A stretch of 41,807 nt of DNA from Paenibacillus sp. (GTDB lineage: Bacteria; Bacillota; Bacilli; Paenibacillales; Paenibacillaceae), in NCBI GenBank assembly GCA_023512345.1, contig JAILZT010000035.1:1-41807 (forward strand), given 5' to 3'. The notes under the pieces are model-generated. The model worked only from the letters and a program-made list of their open reading frames with translations. It did no database searches and was not told the origin of the DNA. A program made the position numbers and the translations under genes. Position 1 is the first letter of the stretch. Every line of letters begins with the position of its first letter. Below, in pieces: positions 9,017 to 17,045 of this stretch.

Positions 9017-10080
9017 ACGATTTCATTGAAGACCCTGAGGGGCAAGTTCCCCAAACGGAAGAACAAGTAAGTTCGCGTTATATCTGCACAGCTAATCACG
9101 GCTTTGCACCCTTTGCTCAAGAGGAACTTCGTCGTCTGTTTGGCGCTGTGAAAAGTACGCTGCTGGTACCGGGAGAAGTCTTTTTGGCTACCCTGCAAAA
9201 AGATCCAGAAGAGGTAACGAGTCTGCTATTGGGTAACCTCCCTATATTCCTGCGTCACATTCAGCCGGTTCAATTTCATGATGAAGCTGGATTACCGGCA
9301 CTTGGACGCTTGGCAACCTATTTGAACAGTCTAAGCCAGCTTCAAGGGCAAACCATAGCACTGCATGTCCGCAAAGGCGGGAAATCTTTCTGGCAGGAAA
9401 GTCCCGGAGAATTACGGGAGTGGCTTCAGGAGGAATTGAAGAGTCTCGGAGCCGAATTTTCTGTACATCAACCTGCATGGGTGATTTCGGTCTATGCTGA
9501 TGACGATGCTCTATACGCAGGTGTATCCCGTCCGGAAGAGAATTTGTCCAGTTGGAACGGTGGGGCGATTCGCTTCCGCAAAGAGGATGGTCAAATATCT
9601 AGAGCCAAGTTCAAGCTGATGGAGGCAGAGAAAGAATTCGGCATTCCTTTTAGCAGCTTCAGACGTGGCCTGGATATTGGGGCTGCACCGGGCGGATGGA
9701 CTTCATTTCTGCTGGAGCATGGCACACAGGTAACGGCGGTTGATCCGGCTCATATGCATGAATCGCTGAAGAACTATCCGGGACTTAAGGTTCTGCGCAA
9801 AAACGCCAATGAGTTGAAATTTCGTGAGAATGAATTTGATGTAATTGTTTGCGATATGAGCTGGAGCCCTAAGTTGATGGCTAAGATGGTCACGGGCTTG
9901 CTTCATAGTCTTGTTCCTGGCGGAACGGCTGTTATTACAGTGAAGCTGATGCATAAGAAGCCGCTAGCAATGATCAAGGAGATCATTGAGATCTTCGAGG
10001 CTGAACGGATGCAGATTCAAAGGGCGAAACAATTGTTCCACAACCGTGATGAAATTACATTGTATATGATTAAATACTAA
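9013..10080 (+). CDS. RlmM/FtsJ-like rRNA 2'-O-methyltransferase
   Basis: Predicted SAM-dependent RNA methyltransferase. The C-terminal Rossmann domain has the SAM-binding motif DIGAAPGGWTSF (221-232). A K-D-K set typical of 2'-O-methyltransferases is visible: K201 in SRAKFKL, D281 in VCDMSW and K311 in VITVKL. Residues about 20-180 look like the THUMP-type RNA-binding region of RlmM, which methylates C2498 of 23S rRNA in E. coli. The substrate here is inferred only from that resemblance. The start is TTG at 9013, overlapping the ABC stop. It is the last gene of the operon and is followed by a large hairpin with a T-run. Confidence 0.8.
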   Translation: MNDFIEDPEGQVPQTEEQVSSRYICTANHGFAPFAQEELRRLFGAVKSTLLVPGEVFLATLQKDPEEVTSLLLGNLPIFLRHIQPVQFHDEAGLPALGRLATYLNSLSQLQGQTIALHVRKGGKSFWQESPGELREWLQEELKSLGAEFSVHQPAWVISVYADDDALYAGVSRPEENLSSWNGGAIRFRKEDGQISRAKFKLMEAEKEFGIPFSSFRRGLDIGAAPGGWTSFLLEHGTQVTAVDPAHMHESLKNYPGLKVLRKNANELKFRENEFDVIVCDMSWSPKLMAKMVTGLLHSLVPGGTAVITVKLMHKKPLAMIKEIIEIFEAERMQIQRAKQLFHNRDEITLYMIKY

Positions 10081-10111
10081 GCAAACAGCACAATGAATTA
10101 CACACAGAACT

Positions 10112-10186
10112 AGGGAAAGCATCCCCTTAACAATGACTGGCTACAGCCGGTATGTTGTTTTACGGGTATGCTTTCCCTTTTTTTTA
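10112..10186 (+). terminator. Long hairpin with T-run (operon terminator or leader attenuator)
   Basis: AGGGAAAGCAT (10112-10122) pairs with ATGCTTTCCCT (10168-10178) and is followed directly by eight T's. The arms continue inward imperfectly toward a small GGC/GCC tip. It ends only about 10 bases before the kinase ribosome binding site, so it may end the repair operon and also gate the kinase gene. Confidence 0.8.
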
Positions 10187-10207
10187 TGTAGTGAGGAGGA
10201 GATGGAA

Positions 10208-11704
10208 ATGCGCTACGAGTCAAAACTTTCAACAGGTCAAATCTTAGATGGACGTTATGAGATCAAACGGATAATAGGCTCTGGGGGAATGAGTCATGTT
10301 CATTTGGCTGAAGATCTACGGCTCCCGGGTAAAAGTTGGGCGATTAAAGAGAGTCTTACTACTGATGCGGTTTACGGAAGCGTGCAAGCAGAAGCGGATC
10401 TGTTAATCTCATTGAATCACCGCAGATTACCTCGGGTAGTTGATTTTTATCCTCCGGATAAAGACGGGTACTCCTATCTTGTAATGGACTATATAGAAGG
10501 TGTTACTTTGGGTAGTTATATGACAGCGGAGGGGTGTGATTTATCTGGTTCAACTTTACTCAAGTTCGCCAAGCAACTGCTGGAAGTCCTGCAGTATTTA
10601 CATGGACATCATCCACCGATTGTATATCGTGATTTGAAACCCTCCAATATTATTGTAACGGGACAGAAAGAGTTGATGTTGATTGACTTTGGGATAGCCC
10701 GAAGTTATAGGAATGGAGGCAAAGAGGATACGGTAAAGCTGGGAACGGTTGGGTTTGCAGCCCCGGAGCAATATGGACAGGGACAGAGCGGTCCGCAATC
10801 TGATCTGTATGGATTAGGTGCACTATTACTCTATATGGCAACTGGAGGTCAATATAGTCAATGGCAGCGCGGGATGGATCGTCATATGAAGGGGATTGTC
10901 CCTGTTGGGCTTGCACCAATTATTCAACGTTTACTACGCCATCAACCGGAGGAGCGGTTTCCTGATGCGCAATCTGTTCTGAATGCCATAGCTGAGATCG
11001 AAGGTATTAAGGACGACCTAGGGATTTCATCTTATCACCCGACTATAGACCGAACAAGAACTTGTGTAGTGGCCTTGGTAGGTGTTGCTCACGGTCTGGG
11101 GGTAACGCATACTTCTCTTTCAATAAGTGGATACTTATCCCGGTTAGGAGCTACTGCTTGGGTAGATTTAAGTACAGCTGATTCAATTGTTCACCAACGA
11201 ATACGCAATATGGTTGTCGACGATGAGGAGTCTGTAATGGGCAGGGAGTCGGGAGAATCTTTTAAATGGAATGGAGTGCATTATTGGAAGCGGCCTGATC
11301 GAGGAGGACTGTCCGGACTTTTAGGAGGTTCATATCGTTTTGTAGTACTGGATTTAGGAATTGGAACTTTTGACGGAGGTATGGATGAGTTTTCTCGTAG
11401 TGATATACCGTTAATCATTGCTTCTGGAGCCGATTGGAGGTTGGAGGAAGTTATGTTATGGCTGCGCCGGAGTGGTCTGCAAAAGAAAGTGAAATGGAAG
11501 CTGTGCCTGCCGATGGCTAACAGATCAGCTGTTGCTTTACTTCAGAACGCTCTGCCAGAGGGGGAGGTGTATGGATTGCCGTTGCAATTCAATCCTTTTA
11601 AACTTGAGGCCAGCCTTGAAGCTGTATATGAAGAATGGGTTAATGCCATTAGCGGAGGGATTAGTATCCGTAAAAGAAGACTTTTTTCAAAAAATAAATC
11701 TTAA
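10208..11704 (+). CDS. Cytoplasmic Ser/Thr protein kinase fused to a degenerate ParA/MinD-like domain
   Basis: Residues about 17-265 form a Hanks-type kinase: glycine loop IIGSGGMSHVHLAED, ATP lysine K47 (AIKES), helix-C glutamate E62, catalytic YRDLKPSN (D142), DFG (D160) and APEQYG. No transmembrane segment or PASTA repeats are present, unlike PrkC. Residues about 285-498 resemble a SIMIBI/ParA-MinD fold: a strand, GVAHGLGVTHTS (292-303) where a P-loop should be, and a Walker-B-like FVVLDLG (D382). The P-loop lysine is missing (V299), so nucleotide binding by this half is doubtful. The start is ATG 10208, seven bases after GGAGGA; the ATG at 10202 is too close to that site. Substrates are unknown. 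Confidence 0.8.
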   Translation: MRYESKLSTGQILDGRYEIKRIIGSGGMSHVHLAEDLRLPGKSWAIKESLTTDAVYGSVQAEADLLISLNHRRLPRVVDFYPPDKDGYSYLVMDYIEGVTLGSYMTAEGCDLSGSTLLKFAKQLLEVLQYLHGHHPPIVYRDLKPSNIIVTGQKELMLIDFGIARSYRNGGKEDTVKLGTVGFAAPEQYGQGQSGPQSDLYGLGALLLYMATGGQYSQWQRGMDRHMKGIVPVGLAPIIQRLLRHQPEERFPDAQSVLNAIAEIEGIKDDLGISSYHPTIDRTRTCVVALVGVAHGLGVTHTSLSISGYLSRLGATAWVDLSTADSIVHQRIRNMVVDDEESVMGRESGESFKWNGVHYWKRPDRGGLSGLLGGSYRFVVLDLGIGTFDGGMDEFSRSDIPLIIASGADWRLEEVMLWLRRSGLQKKVKWKLCLPMANRSAVALLQNALPEGEVYGLPLQFNPFKLEASLEAVYEEWVNAISGGISIRKRRLFSKNKS

Positions 11705-11837
11705 ATTTTCAGCTTATTTTATTATTATATGTCAGTGATGCCGCTACTTGTGTTAAAATGAATTGTTGTAGGTTATTTTCTGATTTTTAATGAGTTTAAA
11801 TATAGATAGGGTATAGATAGGAGCTTTCTGAGAATTT

Positions 11838-13391
11838 ATGAGTTTACTTACTGTAGAAGACGTTTCCCACAATTTTGGGGATCGGTTGTTGTTTAAAAAC
11901 GTTTCTTTCCGGCTGCTTGCCGGTGAGCATGTTGGAATCGTAGGAGCCAATGGTGTAGGTAAATCGACACTGATGAATATTTTGACCGGGAAATTGCTAA
12001 AAGACAGCGGTAAAGTAGAGTGGACACCTAGAGTGCGTTATGGTTATTTGGACCAGCACACGAAGTTAATACCTGGTAAAACCGTCCGTGATGTCCTGAA
12101 AGATGCCTTTCTTCCATTGTTAGAGTTGGAACAGGAAATGATGGGTATTACCGATAAAATGGGTGACGCAACACCTGAGGAACTTGAAGTGCTTCTTGAG
12201 CAAATGGGCGAAATCCAAGAACAGCTTGATATGGGTGATTTCTATTTGATTGATGTAAAAGTAGAGGAAATGAGCAACGGGTTAGGATTGTCTGCAATTG
12301 GTCTGGATCGTGATGTAGCCAGTCTGAGCGGGGGACAGCGTACCAAGATTCTGCTTGCGAAGCTGCTGCTTGAGAAACCTAATGTACTGCTGTTGGATGA
12401 GCCTACTAACTACTTGGATGTAGAGCATATCGACTGGTTGACTAATTACTTGAAGCAATATCCGTATGCCTTCATGCTGATTTCACATGATACAGAGTTC
12501 ATGAACAACGTTGTTGATATTGTATATCACTTGGAATTTACGAAGTTGACTCGCTATACAGCAAATTATGAGAAATTCCTTGATATGGCTGATATGAATA
12601 AGAATCAGCATATTGATGCCTATGAGAAGCAGCAGGAATTTATCAAAAAACAGGAAGACTTCATTCAGCGCAATAAAGCACGTTACTCTACTTCAAGCCG
12701 CGCAAAAAGTCGGGAGAAACAGCTTGACCGCATGGAGCGTATCGATCGTCCTGAGGAAGCTGCTAAACCGACCTTCCAATTCAAAGAGAGTCGTGCAAGC
12801 GGCAAGACGGTATTTGAGGGAATCGATTTTGAAATCGGTTATGATCGTCCGCTCCTGCCGAAGTTGAATATGACGATTGAACGTGGGGATAAGATTGCGA
12901 TAGTAGGTTGCAACGGTGTAGGTAAATCTACACTATTGAAAACCATCCTAGGTGTTATTCCTGCTTACAGCGGCAAGACCTATAAAGGTGATTTCTTGAA
13001 TAGTGCCTATTTCCAACAGGAAATGAAGGGTGCCAAGATCACTCCAATTGATGATGTGTGGAATGAGTTCTCCAATCTTACACAAAATGAAGTCCGTGGC
13101 CATTTGGCTCGTTGCGGTCTAAAGAACGAGCATATTACTCGTCCAATGAGCATGCTTAGCGGTGGTGAGCAAGCAAAGGTACGCTTGTGTAAACTGATGA
13201 TGCGTGAGAGCAACTGGATTTTGTTCGATGAGCCTACGAACCATCTTGATATTGTAGCTAAGGCAGAGCTCAAACGTGCACTTCAGGAATATAAAGGAAC
13301 CATTATTCTCGTTTCCCACGAACCGGATTTCTATGAAGACTGGGTTACTAAAACTTGGGATGTAGAGCAATGGTCAGGACAAACCGTATAG
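11838..13391 (+). CDS. yfmM: ABC-F family ATPase, YfmM-like
   Basis: Soluble protein with two ABC domains, 517 residues, no membrane segments. Domain 1 has Walker A GANGVGKST, signature LSGGQ and Walker B LLLDEPTN. Domain 2 has GCNGVGKST, LSGGEQ and ILFDEPTN. A charged interdomain linker (about 255-325, rich in K, E and Q) is the ribosome-contacting P-site arm of ABC-F proteins. Length and sequence closely recall B. subtilis YfmM. ABC-F proteins act on stalled ribosomes, and some give antibiotic protection; which applies here is not known. The ATG has only a weak TGAG ribosome binding site, and a better GGAG lies 15 bases upstream. A hairpin terminator follows. Confidence 0.88.
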   Translation: MSLLTVEDVSHNFGDRLLFKNVSFRLLAGEHVGIVGANGVGKSTLMNILTGKLLKDSGKVEWTPRVRYGYLDQHTKLIPGKTVRDVLKDAFLPLLELEQEMMGITDKMGDATPEELEVLLEQMGEIQEQLDMGDFYLIDVKVEEMSNGLGLSAIGLDRDVASLSGGQRTKILLAKLLLEKPNVLLLDEPTNYLDVEHIDWLTNYLKQYPYAFMLISHDTEFMNNVVDIVYHLEFTKLTRYTANYEKFLDMADMNKNQHIDAYEKQQEFIKKQEDFIQRNKARYSTSSRAKSREKQLDRMERIDRPEEAAKPTFQFKESRASGKTVFEGIDFEIGYDRPLLPKLNMTIERGDKIAIVGCNGVGKSTLLKTILGVIPAYSGKTYKGDFLNSAYFQQEMKGAKITPIDDVWNEFSNLTQNEVRGHLARCGLKNEHITRPMSMLSGGEQAKVRLCKLMMRESNWILFDEPTNHLDIVAKAELKRALQEYKGTIILVSHEPDFYEDWVTKTWDVEQWSGQTV

Positions 13392-13405
13392 TTTAAATAA
13401 TCAGT

Positions 13406-13443
13406 CCGGGGAATAGCGGCTTTTGCTGCTATCTCCGGCTTTT
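13406..13443 (+). terminator. Rho-independent terminator after the ABC-F gene
   Basis: CCGG at 13406-13409 pairs with CCGG at 13435-13438, enclosing ATAGCGGC / GCTGCTAT (one G-T pair), and runs into CTTTT. The T-run lies over the possible TTG start at 13442, which argues for the downstream ATG of the next gene. Confidence 0.75.
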
Positions 13444-13465
13444 GAATATGGGGGGACTGTTCAGG

Positions 13466-14557
13466 ATGATCCATAACGAAAATAATAATGATAGTGGTAG
13501 CCTCGATGAAACTGCCCTTAATTCTCCTGAAGGGCGAGAAGGTCGCTATTCCCGTCAGGTTCGTTTTGCGCCGTTTGGGGCAGAAGGACAGCAGAGACTT
13601 GGGAAATCCAGTGTGCTGATAGTTGGTGCTGGAGCTCTAGGTACCGGGATAGCAGAAACATTGACACGTTGCGGGGTTGGAAGAATTGTAGTGGTTGACC
13701 GTGACTATGTAGAGTGGAGCAATCTTCAGCGTCAGCAGCTTTACACCGAAGAGGATGCTCAGAAGCGCATGCCGAAGGCAGCCGCAGCCATAGCGAGGCT
13801 CCAGCAGATTAACTCTGAGGTGTTGCTTGAATCTCATGTTATGGACGTTCGGGCTGAAGAATTAGAAGGCCTTCTAACGGGAATTGATCTCATCATGGAT
13901 GGCACGGATAATTTTGATACACGACTCATCATTAATGATATGGCTCAAAAACATGGTATTCCTTGGATTTATGGAGCCTGTGTGGGGAGTTATGGAATTA
14001 CCTATACCATCCTTCCAGGTGAAACACCCTGTCTAAATTGTTTGCTAGGAGCTGTTCCGCTAGGTGGTGACTCCTGCGATACTGCAGGCATTCTTCCGCA
14101 AGCCGTTCAGTTGGTTACGGCGAATGGCACGGCAGAAGCACTTAAGCTGCTAAGTGGTCGTAGGCAACAATTGAGAGGTAAACTTCTATCTTTTGATATG
14201 TGGCGCAATGAACATCAGGAAATTGGAGTCAAAGCGGCTAAGAAAGAAGATTGCCCTTCTTGCGGAAATCATCCCATATATCCATATCTTACGGCAGCTA
14301 ATACGGAACGCAGTGATGTTTTGTGTGGCAGAGATACTGTGCAGATCCGCCCAGCACATCGGCAAAAACTTAATTTGGAGGAGACCGCCAACCGCTTATC
14401 CAGGCTTGGAAGTGGTAAGGTGGATCAGAATCCATATTTAGTATCTTTTAAAGAAGGTCCATATCGAATGGTTATCTTTGCGGATGGACGTGCTTTAATA
14501 CATGGTACCAATGATGTTGCTGCGGCCCGCAGTTTTTACCATCGGTATTTTGGTTAG
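13466..14557 (+). CDS. ThiF/MoeB/HesA-family adenylyltransferase
   Basis: E1-like enzyme that adenylates the C-terminal glycine of a ubiquitin-like sulfur carrier (ThiS or MoaD), in thiamine or molybdopterin synthesis. The nucleotide-binding motif is GAGALGTG, followed by VDRDYVEWSNLQRQ with the conserved Asp and Arg-finger region, and DGTDNFDTR. Zinc pairs are CLNC and CPSC. The C-terminal extension (about 290-363) looks like the small tail seen in Firmicute ThiF proteins. No thiS, thiG or moaD lies nearby, so pathway assignment is open; thiamine is slightly favoured because thiamine pyrophosphokinase is encoded about 2 kb away. Start ATG 13466 follows GGGGGG at 13450-13455. Confidence 0.85.
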   Translation: MIHNENNNDSGSLDETALNSPEGREGRYSRQVRFAPFGAEGQQRLGKSSVLIVGAGALGTGIAETLTRCGVGRIVVVDRDYVEWSNLQRQQLYTEEDAQKRMPKAAAAIARLQQINSEVLLESHVMDVRAEELEGLLTGIDLIMDGTDNFDTRLIINDMAQKHGIPWIYGACVGSYGITYTILPGETPCLNCLLGAVPLGGDSCDTAGILPQAVQLVTANGTAEALKLLSGRRQQLRGKLLSFDMWRNEHQEIGVKAAKKEDCPSCGNHPIYPYLTAANTERSDVLCGRDTVQIRPAHRQKLNLEETANRLSRLGSGKVDQNPYLVSFKEGPYRMVIFADGRALIHGTNDVAAARSFYHRYFG

Positions 14558-14583
14558 TTTTAGCTTCGTGGTATTGATTAGTT

Positions 14584-14614
14584 AAGACCATTCCTTTTGA
14601 GGAATGGTCTTTTT
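14584..14614 (+). terminator. Rho-independent terminator after the ThiF-like gene
   Basis: A perfect 11-bp stem, AAGACCATTCC (14584-14594) with GGAATGGTCTT (14601-14611), is followed by T's. Confidence 0.9.
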
Positions 14615-14690
14615 GATATTAGGGAATTCTAAATCTACTCTGCGGCAGTACTGCCGACGGAAGGCTGACTGGGGTGCAGGTGATTTAAAA

Positions 14691-15425
14691 TTGAATGAAC
14701 AAGTAGTTTGGATTACAAGTAATTTAATAGTAACTGAGGATGAGCACACAGATTTGGAGAGGGCATTATTCGATCTAGGGCTTAAAACAATAATAAGTGA
14801 AGATCCCGAGGATCTTCACTTATTAATATCCAGAATAGAGCCGGTGCTGCTACTGCTTGAGCTGCGCAAGACCGAGGGTTGGCCAGGGTGGGAGATTATT
14901 TCAACTATCCGGGAGGAGGGTAGGATACTTCCCATAATGGTAATATCCGGAGATGGTTCCAGTAATGCAGCAGTTACAGCCTTTCAATTAGGGGGTAATG
15001 AATATATGTCGAGTCCTTTACACACCGAAGAATTCAAGTGTAGAATACGCAACCTGTTAGAACTTACAGGAAAGCGACGCGGATTGGGTAATCTTCTTAG
15101 AGTAGACGGTCTGATCATCGATCCCAGCAGCCGGCTCGTAAGCCGGGAAGGGAAAGAAATAAAGATGACACCGAAAGAATTTGAGCTTCTCTATTATCTT
15201 GCTGGCAATCTTGGGCATATATGCCCCCGTGACGAAATTCTGAAGAAGGTATGGGGATACCATTTTCATACAAGTACCAATGTCGTAGATGTCTATATTA
15301 GACACATCCGTGCAAAGGTTGATAAAGGACATCGGAATAAGCTTATTCACACGGTACGTGGTACCGGTTATGTATTGAAGGCGCCAATAACGGCGCCACA
15401 TGCTGATCCCAATTCTCTATCATAG
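14691..15425 (+). CDS. Orphan OmpR/PhoB-type regulator with a degenerate receiver
   Basis: 244 residues: an N-terminal CheY-like fold (about 5-120) and a C-terminal winged-helix DNA-binding domain (about 135-235, with MTPKEFELLYYLA, DVYIRHIRAKVD and HTVRGTGYVL). The receiver has lost its chemistry. The acidic pair after strand 1 is T9-S10, the phosphoacceptor position is Glu (E57 in LLLLELR), and the conserved lysine before Pro is Ser (S108 in MSSPL). It therefore probably works without phosphorylation, and no histidine kinase is adjacent. The start is TTG 14691 after AGGTGAT. The frame is open upstream to 14604, but that would start inside the preceding terminator. The DNA target is unknown. 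Confidence 0.82.
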   Translation: MNEQVVWITSNLIVTEDEHTDLERALFDLGLKTIISEDPEDLHLLISRIEPVLLLLELRKTEGWPGWEIISTIREEGRILPIMVISGDGSSNAAVTAFQLGGNEYMSSPLHTEEFKCRIRNLLELTGKRRGLGNLLRVDGLIIDPSSRLVSREGKEIKMTPKEFELLYYLAGNLGHICPRDEILKKVWGYHFHTSTNVVDVYIRHIRAKVDKGHRNKLIHTVRGTGYVLKAPITAPHADPNSLS

Positions 15426-15449
15426 CCATAACTCTATTCTTAAGAGTTG

Positions 15450-15959
15450 TTACAGTACACGGCGGGCTTTCAGATATGTTCTTTTCCAATTACCGGATGT
15501 CATACTTGAAATCGTTACGCCTGGTGAGCCGTAAGTGTGTAGAATCTTACCGTTACCAGCATAAACAGCTACATGAGTTACGTTACGGCCTGTTGCTCTG
15601 CTGCCGCTGGAGAAAAATACAAGATCCCCTGGACGAAGGTTAGCTTTAGATACAGCTACACCTACTTTAGATTGGGCTACAGAAGTACGGGGCAAATTGA
15701 CGCCGTATTTACCGAAAATATATTTCATGAAAGATGAGCAGTCAAAAGATCTGGTAGTCGAAGTCGAAGCTCCGAATACATAACGAACGCCCATATATTT
15801 TTTACCGAAATTTACGAGGTTTTGTCCTTTAGTAGTTGCCGAGATAGATGCTGCTGCAACGGGTGCAGTTCCTGCTCCAGTCGCCATTAGAGTACCCAGC
15901 CCGATCGTGGTGCACATTCCTACAATAATTGCTTGTTTGAACCATTGATGTTTCTTCAT
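15450..15959 (-). CDS. Secreted NlpC/P60 peptidoglycan hydrolase
   Basis: Predicted exported cysteine peptidase that cuts D-Glu-diaminopimelate bonds of peptidoglycan stem peptides. Residues 1-37 form a signal peptide (MKKHQWFKQ, a hydrophobic stretch, then APVAAA). The rest is one catalytic domain with C74 (SFDCSSF), H129 (THVAVY) and H141 (ILHTYG), and LRPGDLVFF between. At 169 residues there is no separate cell-wall-binding module. I chose ATG 15959, preceded by GGAGG with a rather long 11-base spacer; upstream ATGs lack a site. It converges with the regulator gene. Confidence 0.9.
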   Translation of the reverse strand: MKKHQWFKQAIIVGMCTTIGLGTLMATGAGTAPVAAASISATTKGQNLVNFGKKYMGVRYVFGASTSTTRSFDCSSFMKYIFGKYGVNLPRTSVAQSKVGVAVSKANLRPGDLVFFSSGSRATGRNVTHVAVYAGNGKILHTYGSPGVTISSMTSGNWKRTYLKARRVL

Positions 15960-16158
15960 GTTGTAATATACCTCCATGGTTTGTTTGACTAGCATGTCTG
16001 TGACTCTAGCTTGCCTGATTCGTAGTATAGCAGGTTATCTATGCCCTAAATATTGGTTGAGAGAGTTCAAAAGCAGGCGGGGTGTAGGATGTAAGCGTTT
16101 TATTAAAATAACATTAAAAGTTACAAAAAATTAATATTTACAACTAAATGGGAACGTA

Positions 16159-16203
16159 AAAATGCCGGTAAACCCTTTGCTGTCAAGGGATTACCGGCAT
16201 TTT
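16159..16203 (-). terminator. Terminator downstream of the thiamine pyrophosphokinase gene
   Basis: Stem AAAATGCCGGTAA (16159-16171) pairs with TTACCGGCATTTT (16191-16203), with an inner CCCTTTG/CAAGGG stem. It is flanked by T's on the minus strand and, more weakly, on the plus strand. Confidence 0.88.
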
Positions 16204-16253
16204 CGTTTTGAAACAAAAGTTACAACGATGTCTTTTAATAGAATATGTAATTT

Positions 16254-16895
16254 TTAATCTTTACTCTGGATAATGAGCAGTAATCCACTCTCGATGGCTA
16301 CAGTACCTGTGGCGGCTGCTAGTTTGTTGCTTACTCCTAATGATTGTCCAAGCTTCAAGGTGGCGTTTGTAAGAGGATATTGAAAACCCTCAAGTGTAAT
16401 TCCCGTTACTTCAGGAGTTAAAGGAAGTAAAGAAACATAAGTATAACCGCGTTCTTCTACAATGGCCTGAGATCCAGTAAGAGTTACATAGTTATTACAA
16501 TCCATCACGGAGCAACTAATCTGGCGTTGAAGTGCCCGCGTCATCATTTGAATACTGGCTAACGTGTGATCAATCCGAGTACCTGTAACACCCAGTAATA
16601 AAATCTGTTCAGGCTGCGCGTTAAGGGCAAGGTCGAGTGCCATTTCACTATCGGTTAGATCCTTATTGACTGCGTCACAAGTTATGGTTTCCTTACTCCC
16701 GGCTTCAACCTGCTTCAAGGCCTCGGGGGGGATTGAATCGAAATCACCTACTGATATATCTGGTGTAATCCCGTTGGAAATTAGGAAGAGGGCACCTCGG
16801 TCGGCACCGATTATAAAATCTTCTTCATCTAATACATTCAAACACTCTGGAGACAGTTCTCCACCTGCAAAAATAACGACTCTTTTGGACGGCAT
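16254..16895 (-). CDS. Thiamine pyrophosphokinase
   Basis: Converts thiamine plus ATP to thiamine pyrophosphate, the cofactor of the pyruvate dehydrogenase E1 subunit encoded about 2 kb away. Family motifs are visible: GADRGALFLI, VGDFDSIP, KDLTDSEMALDLA and GVTGTRIDHTLA in the N-terminal catalytic domain, and a beta-rich C-terminal domain ending VAIESGLLLII. The start ATG 16895 (MPSKRVV) lies six bases after GGGAGG; six in-frame codons upstream are open but include that site. It gives 213 residues, normal for the family. Its promoter is divergent from the tyrosine phosphatase gene. Confidence 0.9.
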   Translation of the reverse strand: MPSKRVVIFAGGELSPECLNVLDEEDFIIGADRGALFLISNGITPDISVGDFDSIPPEALKQVEAGSKETITCDAVNKDLTDSEMALDLALNAQPEQILLLGVTGTRIDHTLASIQMMTRALQRQISCSVMDCNNYVTLTGSQAIVEERGYTYVSLLPLTPEVTGITLEGFQYPLTNATLKLGQSLGVSNKLAAATGTVAIESGLLLIIQSKD

Positions 16896-16941
16896 CACAA
16901 GCCTCCCTTTCATTTAGGTTAAATGTTTGTCATCCTGACCT

Positions 16942-16992
16942 AGTATAATGCAGTTTGAAAAGTTGTACAATTGCCTTGGACAGCGCTAAAAT
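16942..16992. promoter_or_regulatory. Overlapping divergent promoters sharing a TTGTACAA palindrome
   Basis: For the minus strand, TTGTAC (complement of 16965-16970), a 17-base spacer and TATACT (complement of 16942-16947) drive the thiamine pyrophosphokinase gene. For the plus strand, TTGTAC (16963-16968), an 18-base spacer and TAAAAT (16987-16992) drive the phosphatase gene. Both -35 boxes are halves of one palindrome, so the two promoters should compete or be co-regulated. Confidence 0.55.
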
Positions 16993-17045
16993 AAGAAGTG
17001 TGCATCTCGTCGTCGAGATTGCAGCAAAAAAAGTGATGTTAACGT

